This document shows, piece after piece, positions 17,688 to 26,855 of a stretch of DNA of 64,000 nt. The position numbers and the translations under genes are program-made. The notes beneath the pieces are model-generated. The model did no database searches. It saw nothing but the letters and a program-made list of their open reading frames with translations, and was not told the DNA's origin. Origin of the DNA: Phycisphaerae bacterium (GTDB lineage Bacteria > Planctomycetota > Phycisphaerae > UBA1845). Where the stretch lies: NCBI GenBank assembly GCA_024102815.1, contig JAGFJJ010000069.1, forward strand, positions 335,116 to 399,115, read 5' to 3'. Numbering within the stretch: position 1 is the first letter of the stretch; the number at the start of each line of letters is the position of its first letter.

Positions 17688-18311
17688 CTAGGGCTTGGCC
17701 CTGTAGAGTCCCGTCCGGTGGATGTGGTCGCCGACCACCTCCGGCACCAGGAAGCGGATGGACCGTTCGGCGCGGACGCGTGCACGAATTTCCGTGGCGG
17801 AGACGTCGATTGTCGGGGTAGCCAGTACGGACTCTTCCAGCCGGCGAATCTGCGCATCCTTTAACAAGGGGCGGAACGCATCCCAGTCGAAGGGACCCGA
17901 TTCGCGCCGCGCCGCGGTGACGATTCTGCAGGATTCGACCAACTCTGCCACGCGATACCAGGTCGGCAACTCTCGAAGGGAATCGCTCCCGATGATCCAG
18001 AAAAACTCCGTTTGCGGACCGAGCATCTCCCGAAAGTGGCGCACGGTGTCCAAGGTGTACGCCGGTCCAGGCCGATCCAAATCCCAACGATCCATGGCAA
18101 ACAGCGGTTCATCCGCAACCGCCAGCCGGACCATCTCCGCACGATGTTCGGCGGGCGCCAGCTGGTCCGGGGATTTGTGCGGGGGCTGAGCAGCCGGCAG
18201 CATCAGAACGCGGTCCAACGACATTTGCTCCGCCACGGCCCGCGCGACGATCAGATGCCCGATATGGATAGGGTCAAAACTTCCGCCGTAAAGCCCGATA
18301 CGCCGAGGCAT
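17688..18311 (-). CDS. nadD: nicotinate-nucleotide adenylyltransferase
   Basis: NaMN adenylyltransferase of NAD synthesis. The nucleotidyltransferase signature GLYGGSFDPIHIGHL is at the N-terminus (residues 5-19, HxGH motif), and the second motif VSATEIRARV is near the C-terminus. FWIIGSDSLRELPTW fits the family's IxGxD region. The open frame extends upstream to 18440, but the ATG at 18311 gives a normal 207-residue enzyme starting MPRRIGLYGG. It is convergent with the LolA-like gene; the usual neighbour rsfS is not here. Confidence 0.94.
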   Translation of the reverse strand: MPRRIGLYGGSFDPIHIGHLIVARAVAEQMSLDRVLMLPAAQPPHKSPDQLAPAEHRAEMVRLAVADEPLFAMDRWDLDRPGPAYTLDTVRHFREMLGPQTEFFWIIGSDSLRELPTWYRVAELVESCRIVTAARRESGPFDWDAFRPLLKDAQIRRLEESVLATPTIDVSATEIRARVRAERSIRFLVPEVVGDHIHRTGLYRAKP

Positions 18312-18526
18312 GTGATTCTGTTCCGGAGCCGTTCTGCCAGCGCGCGAGTGGCCAGCCGACTTGGCGATGCTATTCCGACCCCTGGGAGGCGTCAAACCAC
18401 GCGCATACCCCCCGGTCCGAGCCCTTCCCGCCGCGCTCAATCTCGATAGGGATCCCTTCTTTGTCGATCGAACAAACGCTGCAAGGCTGAATTGGTCGAT
18501 ACTGATTCCAGGAAAATCGAATCGCT

Positions 18527-19816
18527 ATGGGCGTCGAAATCGCACATCATCCACCAACAGCCGACTGTCCTGGGACGCGCACACTCGTCGATGTGAGGTC
18601 GGACCGGTCGGGCTCGGGCACCGCGCGGCAGCGTTCTTCCACCGGGGTCGACCTGAGTATCGTGCTTGCGACGCGAGGGCGCCTGCCGGTGGTGCGTGAT
18701 ACGCTGCATGCGCTCGAAACGCTCGATTTGCCACGCTCTCAATACGAAGTCATTGTCGTTGACAACGACTCGCGTGACGGGACGCGCGGAGCCGTACGCA
18801 TGCGGGCAGACCGGCTGATTGGACTCCGCCGGAATCTCGGTAGCTGCGCGAAAGCATTCGGCGTGTCCCGGGCACGTGGTCGGTACGTGCTGTTCCTGGA
18901 CGATGACTCGGTACCTCGGCCGGGTTCCATCCCGCGCATGCTCGACCGATTCAATAATGATCCGGGACTCGCATGTGCCGGATTCACCGTCGAGCTTCCC
19001 GACGGGCGGCGGGAATCAAGTGCCCTTCCCGGCGTGTTTGTCGGCTGCGGGGTTGGATTTCGAACGGATGCCCTCCGTGCCGTCGGAGGGCTCGATCGTT
19101 TCCTCTTCATGCAGGCCGAGGAATTTGACGTTTGCTTCCGCATCGCGGAGGCGGGCTGGAAAGTCGGTGTCTTCGCCGATCTTCTTGTCGACCACTTGAA
19201 GACGCCTCGTGGGCGTAGGTCAGGGCGGACGGCCTATTTCGACACACGGAACAATCTACTGGTAATCGACCGCCACATTCCCGGTCATGCGCGCGAGGTC
19301 TATCGCCGAGACTGGGTCCAGAGATATCGCTGGCTCGCGCTCCGTGAGGGACTCCTTGACGCATGTCGGCGAGGGCAGCGTGATGCGCTACGCATGCTTA
19401 CGCGGCATTCGGGGATCAACCCCCGCCCGCTTGGACCACGAACATTTGAGGCATTCTTTCGATGGGATGACGTTCACCGTCGGATGGTCGCTTTGGCGGA
19501 TTCCGGCGTCCGTCGGATCCTTCTGGCGGACCTCGGAAAGAACGTCTTCCCCTTCGTTCGTGGCGCCCGGCTCGCAGGAATCGATCCGATCGCGATTGCC
19601 GACGACCGCTTCTGCCGGCCCGGCCGGATCTACCGGGGGATCGCCATCCTCCCCCCCTTCGAAGCTGTTCGTGGCTCCTTTGATGCCGTTGTCGTGGCCA
19701 ATATGGCGGCAGCCCTGTCAGCGGCCTCTGCAGATCGCTGGCGGAACCGGACGGACCGGCCCGTCCACGACTGGTTCAGCCGACCATGCGTGATCGACCC
19801 TGGAGACGCCAAGTAA
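18527..19816 (+). CDS. family 2 glycosyltransferase with an extra C-terminal domain
   Basis: Cytoplasmic glycosyltransferase of the GT-A fold. Residues about 45-280 hold the family 2 domain: LSIVLATRGRLPVVRDTL, VIVVDNDSRDGT, the metal-binding LFLDDDSVPRPG and the acceptor-side MQAEEFDVCFRIAEAGWKVG. After a linker, residues about 325-429 form a second, probably Rossmann-like part (RRILLADLGKNVFPFV, DPIAIADDRFC, FDAVVVANMA), which reads like a small nucleotide-sugar or CoA-binding domain. gmd follows 123 bases downstream, so the pair may build a fucose- or rhamnose-type surface glycan. The sugar and acceptor cannot be told from the sequence. Confidence 0.87.
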   Translation: MGVEIAHHPPTADCPGTRTLVDVRSDRSGSGTARQRSSTGVDLSIVLATRGRLPVVRDTLHALETLDLPRSQYEVIVVDNDSRDGTRGAVRMRADRLIGLRRNLGSCAKAFGVSRARGRYVLFLDDDSVPRPGSIPRMLDRFNNDPGLACAGFTVELPDGRRESSALPGVFVGCGVGFRTDALRAVGGLDRFLFMQAEEFDVCFRIAEAGWKVGVFADLLVDHLKTPRGRRSGRTAYFDTRNNLLVIDRHIPGHAREVYRRDWVQRYRWLALREGLLDACRRGQRDALRMLTRHSGINPRPLGPRTFEAFFRWDDVHRRMVALADSGVRRILLADLGKNVFPFVRGARLAGIDPIAIADDRFCRPGRIYRGIAILPPFEAVRGSFDAVVVANMAAALSAASADRWRNRTDRPVHDWFSRPCVIDPGDAK

Positions 19817-19939
19817 GCGCGCAGCCGCCAAAGGCCGATAATGATCTGAGGCGATCGGCGATTCCGCAACCCGTGCGGACCTGACCACAAAGCATGGTGC
19901 CCGACCGGCATCGCCGTCGCCAATCCCGGGAGCCGAACC

Positions 19940-20983
19940 GTGGGTAAGAAAACCGCTCTGATTACTGGAGTCACCGGACAAGACGGATCGTACTTGACCG
20001 AACTCCTGCTCGGCAAAGGCTACGAAGTCCACGGAGTCATTCGGCGGGCAAGTGTATTCACCACCCAACGCATCGATCATCTCTACCAGGATGTCCACGA
20101 GCCGGACCTGCGATTGCGTCTTCATTACGGCGACCTACTCGACCCCATGGGCCTGAGGCGGATCCTGACGGAAGTTGGGCCGGACGAAGTGTACAACTTG
20201 GCCGCCCAGTCCCATGTCCGGACGAGCTTTGATCAACCGACGTATACGGCCGAGGTCGTCGCCATCGGCACTTTAAACCTGCTCGAAGCGATCCGCGATT
20301 ATCGAGACGCATCCGGAAACGAGGTTCGGCTTTACCAGGCTTCAAGTAGCGAGATGTACGGCAAAGTGGCCGAGGTGCCCCAGAACGAACTTACGCCCTT
20401 TTATCCACGAAGCCCCTACGCTTGCGCCAAGGTCCATGCCTACTGGCAAACGGTGAATTATCGCGAGGCCTACGGGCTGTTCGCCTGTAACGGCATCCTT
20501 TTCAACCACGAATCTCCGCGGCGGGGCGAGACGTTTGTGACTCGGAAGATCACCCGTGCCGCAACGCGGATCAAGCTGGGGCTTCAACGGACACTGCACC
20601 TTGGAAACCTCGATGCCCAGCGCGACTGGGGCTTCGCCGGGGATTACGTTCTCGCGATGTGGCTCATGCTCCAGCAGGTCGAACCTGACGACTACGTCAT
20701 CGCAACCGGCAGAAGCCACAGCGTCCGCGAATTCCTCGAAACCGCATTCCAATATCTCGATTTGGATTGGCGAGAGCATGTTCGGTTCGATCCGCGCTAC
20801 CTGCGCCCCACGGAAGTCGATTTTCTCCAGGGAGACGCGTCCAAGGCGTGGCGCGCCCTTGCGTGGCAACCGACGATCGACATGACGGAACTCTGTCACA
20901 TGATGGTCGACGCCGACCTCGCCCTGGCCGAGCGGGAACGAATCCTTGTGGATGCGGGACATCTGCTTGTGGAAGCCTGCTGA
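19940..20983 (+). CDS. gmd: GDP-mannose 4,6-dehydratase
   Basis: Extended short-chain dehydrogenase that turns GDP-mannose into GDP-4-keto-6-deoxymannose, precursor of GDP-fucose and related sugars. The NAD(P)-binding [16 protein letters not shown] is at the N-terminus. [35 protein letters not shown] (catalytic YxxxK) and [17 protein letters not shown] are all characteristic of Gmd. Length is 347 residues, as expected. The start is a GTG at 19940 preceded by CGGGAG at 19927-19932. No GDP-fucose synthase gene lies next to it, so the final sugar is unknown. Confidence 0.95.
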   Translation: MGKKTALITGVTGQDGSYLTELLLGKGYEVHGVIRRASVFTTQRIDHLYQDVHEPDLRLRLHYGDLLDPMGLRRILTEVGPDEVYNLAAQSHVRTSFDQPTYTAEVVAIGTLNLLEAIRDYRDASGNEVRLYQASSSEMYGKVAEVPQNELTPFYPRSPYACAKVHAYWQTVNYREAYGLFACNGILFNHESPRRGETFVTRKITRAATRIKLGLQRTLHLGNLDAQRDWGFAGDYVLAMWLMLQQVEPDDYVIATGRSHSVREFLETAFQYLDLDWREHVRFDPRYLRPTEVDFLQGDASKAWRALAWQPTIDMTELCHMMVDADLALAERERILVDAGHLLVEAC

Positions 20984-20996
20984 ACAGCCCGGCGGT

Positions 20997-23294
20997 CTAA
21001 GGACCGGGAGACTGCGGAGAGTCCCCCTGCTCGGGAAGGCTCGCCTCCACCTCGTCGAGCATCTGCCCCCACCCAGGAAGCGACTCATCCGCGACCGCTT
21101 TCCGCAGTGCTGCCAGCATCGCACGAGTTGAATCGGCCTGCTGCGGATCCACAACCGAAAAGCGCTGCCGCACGGTGTCAACTAATCGCGTTTGCTCTTC
21201 AGTCGACTTGGCCAAGTCCGCCGTCTGCCCGGCAATCGAGGTGAGATTCGGCCGAGCCGCCCCGCGCATCGCTGCGTCGAGCCAACGGAGTGCTGCGGGA
21301 AAGGCGTCCCCTCCCCGCTGCCTCACAAGGTCAGTAAGTCGAGAAAGGGCCCCTGCCGCCTCATCGAAGTTATGTTGTGCGATCAGCACTTCGGACAGGC
21401 GGTCCAGTACCTCTTCGCGTAAACGAAGATCGTTGCCGGACGAGCTCAACTCGGTATCCAGAAATTCCAGGTACTGAATTTCCAATTCGGGCATGTCGCG
21501 AAGTTGCCGAGAGGCCTGTACTTGAGCTGCGGGCGGCCGACGCCCCATCAACTCGCGGAATGCCGTCCAGGCCGTGTCCCGAATTAGTTCACTCGGCTCG
21601 GCGGCGATGCTCAACCGGGCCAGCACGGCCTCCAGATCGGCATCCTCCCGCCCCAGTATACCCACGGCCTCCAGCGCGGCTCGCCGAACGAGTTGGTCCG
21701 GATCGTTGGTAAGCATTCGTAGTCGAGGTAGTTTTGTCGCATCATTCGCCGCCGCCAGTCCGCGGGCGGCACTGCGCAGAACCCCCGGATCGGAAAGTTC
21801 AATCGCCTCTCGGAATATCTCGGTAAAGGACGGGTGTCCCAACCCCGCCATCGCCGAGAGCAACGCGGGCCTGAGCGTCCGATCATCAGGGGGCAAAGCC
21901 GCGTAGCGTTCCCTGAGGACATTGGCCACCCGCTCCCGTACTTGGGTCTCCTGGATGCGCGGAGCAATCTGCCCTAGCGCCAGCGCCGCTTCCCGCACAT
22001 TCTCCACCGGACTATTCTGGCCTTCGATTTCCCGCAGAATTTCGTCTACCGCCCCTCGGGACTCCAATTGCCCGACCGCCTTAAAGACGGCCTGCCGAAC
22101 GGACGGATCACGCTCCCTTGTCAGCAAAGCAAGAACCGCTTCCTCTACGCCGGGATCCTTAAGTGTTTGGACAATCTGGAGGACTTCGCGGCGAATGGCC
22201 GGAGAATCACTTTGCAGAAGGCGAAGCAGGGCCGCCAGGAGCTCCCCCTGAGGCCTCCGGCCCTCGTCGGCGATCTGTGAGCGAATCGTCGATAAGGCCG
22301 TCCTCCTCACTTCTTCCAAGGGGTCTTCAAGCCAGGCGATCAGGCGCGCTTCTCGCTGATCGGGCGAGATCGATCGAAAAAGGTCCCGTTGAAATTCCCG
22401 CAGGCGTGCATTGGCAGCCTCAAGCTGGCGCTGTGTCTCCTGGCGGACGGTCTGGAGCTCCCGTTTTGTCCGGCGAAGGCGATCACGGTAGACCAGGGTC
22501 TGGTCTTCCAGCCAGTCCTCATCGCTCATTCGCGATTTTTCCCGCCACCATTCACGCCAGCGGTCAAGGTCCTTGCCGAAGGATTCACGCGTCGTGGGCT
22601 CCAGCGCAGCCAGAACGCGATCGACCATCTCCGTTGAGCCCTGATCGAGAAGCGACATCAGAATTCCCACAACGACGCGATCATCCACGCGGGCACTGAG
22701 CGCGTCGACGGCGGCAAGTCGGGCCGCCGGGAGTGCCTCCGGATCGGAAGCGATTTCGCCCAGCTTCTCCACCACGGACGGTGACGGGAAATCGGCAAGC
22801 GCCTGCGAAGCGGCGGACCGAAGGGACGGATTCTCAGACTTGAGCAATCCGAGCAGCGGATCAACCAGCGAATCATGAAGCTGCCCTGCGGCGACGCGTG
22901 TCCGACTCGCAATGGCCTCACAAACCGCAATGACCGGCGCCGGATCGTTCCTCAACTGGAGAAGCTCCGCGATCAGCGCCGTGGACTCCGGAGTGTCAAA
23001 ACCGAAGAGCGTATCGACCCACCGGCGACGCTCCTCGGGGCGAGCTTGTGGGTCGGTGATACCCGCGCGGCAGTTGGCCAGTTGCTGAAGGTGAAGTGCG
23101 TCTTTGTCCGGGGATTCCCCGGCGATCTCGATGGGCTGAGCCGCATCCCGTGCCGGGGGGGATTGCGCCTGGACGGGAAGCACGGCTGCGAAAATGAGCA
23201 GAAATAGGGTTCCCAGCGAACGCGGGAAGCACAATCGCAAGTGGCGGAACCCACTATCGGACGCGGTACGGTACGTCGGCATTTCCCTCAGCAT
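20997..23294 (-). CDS. secreted HEAT-repeat protein
   Basis: The product of about 765 residues begins with a signal peptide (LGTLFLLIFAAVLPVQAQ) and is then almost entirely alpha-helical HEAT-like repeats. Examples are PSLRSAASQALADFPS, EEVRRTALSTIRSQI, SPAIRREVLQIVQTL, DPSVRQAVFKAVGQL and DQLVRRAALEAVGIL. A charged coiled-coil-like stretch (about residues 270-300) interrupts them. Such scaffolds mediate protein contacts in the envelope; no catalytic motif is visible. The start is ambiguous: ATGs at 23294 and 23282 and an upstream in-frame codon at 23336 all allow a signal peptide. I prefer 23294, which has AGGGG close upstream. Convergent with gmd, with 13 bases between the stops. Confidence 0.82.
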   Translation of the reverse strand: MLREMPTYRTASDSGFRHLRLCFPRSLGTLFLLIFAAVLPVQAQSPPARDAAQPIEIAGESPDKDALHLQQLANCRAGITDPQARPEERRRWVDTLFGFDTPESTALIAELLQLRNDPAPVIAVCEAIASRTRVAAGQLHDSLVDPLLGLLKSENPSLRSAASQALADFPSPSVVEKLGEIASDPEALPAARLAAVDALSARVDDRVVVGILMSLLDQGSTEMVDRVLAALEPTTRESFGKDLDRWREWWREKSRMSDEDWLEDQTLVYRDRLRRTKRELQTVRQETQRQLEAANARLREFQRDLFRSISPDQREARLIAWLEDPLEEVRRTALSTIRSQIADEGRRPQGELLAALLRLLQSDSPAIRREVLQIVQTLKDPGVEEAVLALLTRERDPSVRQAVFKAVGQLESRGAVDEILREIEGQNSPVENVREAALALGQIAPRIQETQVRERVANVLRERYAALPPDDRTLRPALLSAMAGLGHPSFTEIFREAIELSDPGVLRSAARGLAAANDATKLPRLRMLTNDPDQLVRRAALEAVGILGREDADLEAVLARLSIAAEPSELIRDTAWTAFRELMGRRPPAAQVQASRQLRDMPELEIQYLEFLDTELSSSGNDLRLREEVLDRLSEVLIAQHNFDEAAGALSRLTDLVRQRGGDAFPAALRWLDAAMRGAARPNLTSIAGQTADLAKSTEEQTRLVDTVRQRFSVVDPQQADSTRAMLAALRKAVADESLPGWGQMLDEVEASLPEQGDSPQSPGP

Positions 23295-23483
23295 AATCCC
23301 CTGAATGACTTCGTCCACGCCGGGAGTACCGTACAAAGGGGGCCCCGATGGCTCTTATACCCCGTTGACCCGTTGTCGGTTCGCCAACAAGCTCCTAAAG
23401 TACATCATCGGAATCACCGCTCGGTCGGATTCAGCCGGCTTTGGTCACCGGAACCGGGACTAGAGCGCACATGGTCGGCGGTA

Positions 23484-23780
23484 ATGATGCCCATGAATGC
23501 GCAGTCGAATGCAAGATCGGGCGAATCCAAGTCATCACGTAATCTCCGCGTCCGCATCCAGGCTGTGCTGGATCGTCTCCGCCCCATGATTCACAACGAC
23601 GGCGGGGACGTCGAGTTTGTCGATGTCGACGACAAGGGCGTTGTCAGTGTCCGCCTCCGCGGCGCCTGTGTTGGATGTCCTTCCAGCAGCCTTACCCTTG
23701 CGTTGGGAATCGAGCGCAACCTCCGTGATGAAATTCCCGAAGTCTCCCGGGTCATTTGCGTCGAAGAAGGGCCTGCCTGA
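23484..23780 (+). CDS. NifU C-terminal-domain Fe-S cluster scaffold protein
   Basis: Small (98-residue) NifU-like protein. Residues 24-98 match the Nfu domain, with IHNDGGDVEFVDVDDKGVVS followed by RLRGACVGCPSSSLTL, which carries the CxxC that binds a [4Fe-4S] or [2Fe-2S] cluster. It would serve as a carrier in Fe-S cluster delivery, a need underlined by the radical SAM protein in this window. Several in-frame starts exist (ATGs at 23484, 23487 and 23493); the open frame upstream to 23241 looks non-coding. It is convergent with lpxD, with 22 bases between the stops. Confidence 0.93.
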   Translation: MMPMNAQSNARSGESKSSRNLRVRIQAVLDRLRPMIHNDGGDVEFVDVDDKGVVSVRLRGACVGCPSSSLTLALGIERNLRDEIPEVSRVICVEEGPA

Positions 23781-23802
23781 CCCATTCCGGATTCAGTACG
23801 AC

Positions 23803-24855
23803 TTAGCGCCCCAGTCCGATGCGCCCCTCGAGCTCCTCGACGCGCCTGCGCAGATCGCGGAGTTCCTTGAGCAGTTCAGGCACTTTCCCCATCGACGCCT
23901 GGGCACGGAGATACCGCTGGTTGGGCCGCGCCGGCGTCCCGCTATAGATCGCGCCGGGCGGAACGTCGCCCCAAACTGTCGATTTCGCGCCGATCTGCGC
24001 GCCGGCCCCGATTCGGACGTGATCGACGACGCCGACTTGGCCGGACATCACGACACCATCCTCGAGCACTACCGAGCCCCCCAACCCGCATTGCGCGATA
24101 ATGATGCAGTTTCGTCCGACGGTCACGTTGTGGCCGATCTGTACAAGATTATCGATCTTGGTGCCCGCGCCGATCCGCGTGACGCCGCTCTTGGCGCGAT
24201 CAATCGTCGAGTTGGCCCCAATTTCCACGTCGTCCTCGATGATCACCGTGCCGATATGCGGAATCTTGACGTGTCGGCCGTCGCGAAAAAGATACCCGAA
24301 ACCATCCGCCCCGATCGTCACATTGGGATGAATGATCACGCAATCTCCGATTGTCACGCGTTCCCGCACGACGACGTTCGGCCATAAGACGGCATTCCGC
24401 CCGACAATCGATTCTGCTCCAATATGGACTCCGGCGTGAAGCTGGGTTCCGGGGCCCACGTGGGCACCCGGGCCAATGAAGACGCGTGGACCGATGGCTG
24501 CCCCTGCAACCTCCGCATCGGCCGCCACGACGGCCGTCGAGTGAACTCCGACGGGAACTCGCTCGACACGTGGCGCCAGGAGCCGAAGAACCTCACAAAG
24601 TGCGAGATCGGGATCTTTCACCCGAATGACCGTTCGCCCCTGGGGAGCTGGAATTGTTCCGGGCAGCAACAATACACCCGCGGAGGAGGCGATCGCCCCA
24701 TCCAGGTACTCCGGCCCTCCCACCCAGCACAGCGACGTCGGTCCGGCGACCTCCGGTGTGGCAATGCCGTCCACCCGGACGCTGCCTTCGCCAACAAGCT
24801 CGCCGGCTACCCGCTTGGCGATTTCGGCGGCGTCAATGGCAGTTTTCTCACGCAA
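23803..24855 (-). CDS. lpxD: UDP-3-O-(3-hydroxyacyl)glucosamine N-acyltransferase
   Basis: Lipid A pathway acyltransferase with a left-handed beta-helix. After an N-terminal domain (residues 1-100) come many hexapeptide turns such as AAIGPRVFIGPGAHVGPGTQ, ERVTIGDCVIIHPNVTIGAD and VQIGHNVTVGRNCIIIAQ; the catalytic His is expected in QIGHNV. The C-terminal helix RRRVEELEGRIGLGR completes a 350-residue protein of normal size. The start appears to be a TTG at 24855 with ACGGAG about nine bases upstream. It stands alone, without lpxA, lpxB or fabZ. It is divergent from miaA. Confidence 0.95.
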   Translation of the reverse strand: MREKTAIDAAEIAKRVAGELVGEGSVRVDGIATPEVAGPTSLCWVGGPEYLDGAIASSAGVLLLPGTIPAPQGRTVIRVKDPDLALCEVLRLLAPRVERVPVGVHSTAVVAADAEVAGAAIGPRVFIGPGAHVGPGTQLHAGVHIGAESIVGRNAVLWPNVVVRERVTIGDCVIIHPNVTIGADGFGYLFRDGRHVKIPHIGTVIIEDDVEIGANSTIDRAKSGVTRIGAGTKIDNLVQIGHNVTVGRNCIIIAQCGLGGSVVLEDGVVMSGQVGVVDHVRIGAGAQIGAKSTVWGDVPPGAIYSGTPARPNQRYLRAQASMGKVPELLKELRDLRRRVEELEGRIGLGR

Positions 24856-24960
24856 CCCGCAGTGCTCCGTTGGACCCAGATGCGATTGGCGGCGGCGACC
24901 CGAGAACGTACATTCTTATTTCTCCGGATGGAAACGATGGCCCGCCCTCCGAAGGAAACC

Positions 24961-25905
24961 ATGAGCGAGAAGCCGCATCTCTTCTTTATCGTCGGTTGTA
25001 CGGGAAGCGGCAAGGGCACGCTCGGGAGAGAAATCGCCCGGCGGACCGGTGGCGAGATCATCTCGCTTGATTCGATGAAGATCTACCGCCGCATGGACGT
25101 CGGAACCGCCAAACCCACGCCGGAACAGCGCCGGGAGGTCCCTCATCATCTGATCGACGTGGTCGAGCCCTCACAGGATTTCTCGGTGGCGCAATTTGTC
25201 GACCGGGCAAACCAAGCCATAAATGCAATCCAAAACCGCCGCCGCCCGGTTCTCGTCGTGGGAGGTACGCCGTTATACCTCAAAGCGCTGACCGAGGGAC
25301 TTTTTGAGGGCCCGGGAGCGAATGTCGAGGTGCGCCGTCGGCTGCACGAAATGGCCAGGCGGGAGGGTCCGCAGGCCTTGCACCGGAAGCTGGTCGAGGT
25401 CGATTCGGCAGCCGCAGAGCGCATTCACCCCAACGACCTTCGTCGTCTGGTCCGCGCGTTGGAGGTCTTCGAATTGACCGGGACCCCGATCACGCAACTT
25501 CAGCAACAGTGGGATCGCGACCAACGTCGATATGACTATACACTTCTGCGACTTCGGAGGGAACTTGCCGACCAGAACCACAGGACCAATATGCGGGTCA
25601 TGCGGATGATGGAGGCGGGGCTCGTTCAGGAGGTGGAATCGCTCCTGGCCGAGCCCAATCCCCTGAGCCGGTCGGCACGCCAGGCGCTGGGTTATGCGGA
25701 GATCATTGAGCACTTCCAAGGCGTGCTGGAACTCGCCGACGCCGTGGAACTCATCAAGATCAACACCCGCCGTTTTGCCAAAGCGCAGCGAACGTGGTTC
25801 AATCGCTTCCGTCAGGCGGAGTTGATCGATCTGCCACCGGACGCCGAAGTACATGGGGTGGCGGACGAAATCATGCGACAATGGGGACACCTATGGTCGG
25901 CGTGA
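24961..25905 (+). CDS. miaA: tRNA dimethylallyltransferase
   Basis: Transfers a dimethylallyl group to A37 of tRNAs that read U-starting codons. Diagnostic segments are the P-loop GCTGSGKGT (slightly unusual; most MiaA read GPTASGKT), LDSMKIYRRMDVGTAKPT, VPHHLIDVVEP, VLVVGGTPLYLKALTEG and QALGYAEIIEHF. The open frame runs from 24424, but that part is antisense to lpxD. ATGs at 24928, 24937 and 24961 are possible; GAAGGA just before 24961 favours the last, giving 314 residues. The 3' end overlaps the following ABC ATPase gene by about 13 bases. Confidence 0.93.
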   Translation: MSEKPHLFFIVGCTGSGKGTLGREIARRTGGEIISLDSMKIYRRMDVGTAKPTPEQRREVPHHLIDVVEPSQDFSVAQFVDRANQAINAIQNRRRPVLVVGGTPLYLKALTEGLFEGPGANVEVRRRLHEMARREGPQALHRKLVEVDSAAAERIHPNDLRRLVRALEVFELTGTPITQLQQQWDRDQRRYDYTLLRLRRELADQNHRTNMRVMRMMEAGLVQEVESLLAEPNPLSRSARQALGYAEIIEHFQGVLELADAVELIKINTRRFAKAQRTWFNRFRQAELIDLPPDAEVHGVADEIMRQWGHLWSA

Positions 25906-26852
25906 CGGAGATGACCAACTGGGCGGTCGACCTGATCGACGTGCGCAAGCGCTACGGCCGGTCGGTACATGCGCTCCGCGGAGTCAACATCCAAGTGGGC
26001 CGCGGGGAGATTTTCGGACTGCTCGGTCCGAACGGCGCCGGCAAGTCCACGCTGGTCAAGATCATGATGTCCGTCGTCCGCCCGACGCACGCCGGAGGCA
26101 CGATTCTCGGCCGGCCACTCGGTCATCGGGGTAAGCTCGCCCGGATGGGATACATGCCCGAGAACCCGCGCTTCCCGTCCTATCTCGCCGGCGGGCAGGT
26201 TCTGAATTACTACGCCGCGCTGGCGAAAGTGCCCAAGGCTCGGCGCCGAGAGAATGCCACTCGCTGGCTGGAGCGCCTGGATATCGCTCGCTGGAGGAAC
26301 ATGCGTACGGACAAGTACTCCAAGGGCATGCTCCAACGCCTCGGTATCGCGCAGGCGCTTATGAATGATCCGGAGATGCTGGTGCTCGATGAACCGACGG
26401 ACGGCCTCGATCCCGTCGGGCGGCGGGATGTGCGTGAATTGCTCCACGAACTCCGCAACCAGGGCACCACGATTTTCCTGAACTCGCACCTCTTGAGCGA
26501 GCTGGAGATGGTCTGTGATCGCGTGGCCATACTCGTGGATGGTCTGGTCGCACGACAGGGTACGCTCACCCAACTGACGGAACACACGGTCGAGTATCAG
26601 ATCGCGTTTCGTGGCGACGCTGGGAAAGCAGGGGGTGAGATTTCAGAAATCGGCGCTAAGATGGACGCGCAAACCGTGCGCATACCGGGCGCAGATGTTC
26701 AGAAAGTGAATCGCACCATTGACCTGCTACGGCGCGAAGGCGTGCTGATCGACTCGGTCAAGCCGCATCGCTTTTCGCTGGAAGACCTCCTCGTGGAGGT
26801 CGTACACGACCGCCGCGAGCCCAAGAAGGACGAATCGGCCAAGACGGACTAG
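25893..26852 (+). CDS. ABC-2 exporter ATP-binding protein
   Basis: ATPase subunit of a two-gene ABC exporter. Walker A is GLLGPNGAGKSTLVK, the signature is YSKGMLQRLGIAQAL, Walker B is EMLVLDEPTDGLDP, and the switch His is in NSHLLSELEMV. The C-terminal ~90 residues form the usual extra domain of this subfamily (NosF/CcmA-like). Start choice is uncertain (25881, 25893 or 25911); 25893 overlaps the end of miaA. The permease gene follows after a three-base gap. The substrate cannot be inferred. Confidence 0.9.
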   Translation: MVGVTEMTNWAVDLIDVRKRYGRSVHALRGVNIQVGRGEIFGLLGPNGAGKSTLVKIMMSVVRPTHAGGTILGRPLGHRGKLARMGYMPENPRFPSYLAGGQVLNYYAALAKVPKARRRENATRWLERLDIARWRNMRTDKYSKGMLQRLGIAQALMNDPEMLVLDEPTDGLDPVGRRDVRELLHELRNQGTTIFLNSHLLSELEMVCDRVAILVDGLVARQGTLTQLTEHTVEYQIAFRGDAGKAGGEISEIGAKMDAQTVRIPGADVQKVNRTIDLLRREGVLIDSVKPHRFSLEDLLVEVVHDRREPKKDESAKTD

Positions 26853-26855
26853 CTT

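Noticed and set aside
24424..24960. An N-terminal extension of miaA of up to 179 codons
   Set aside because: The segment is antisense to lpxD, and the MiaA family N-terminus begins at the P-loop just after 24961.
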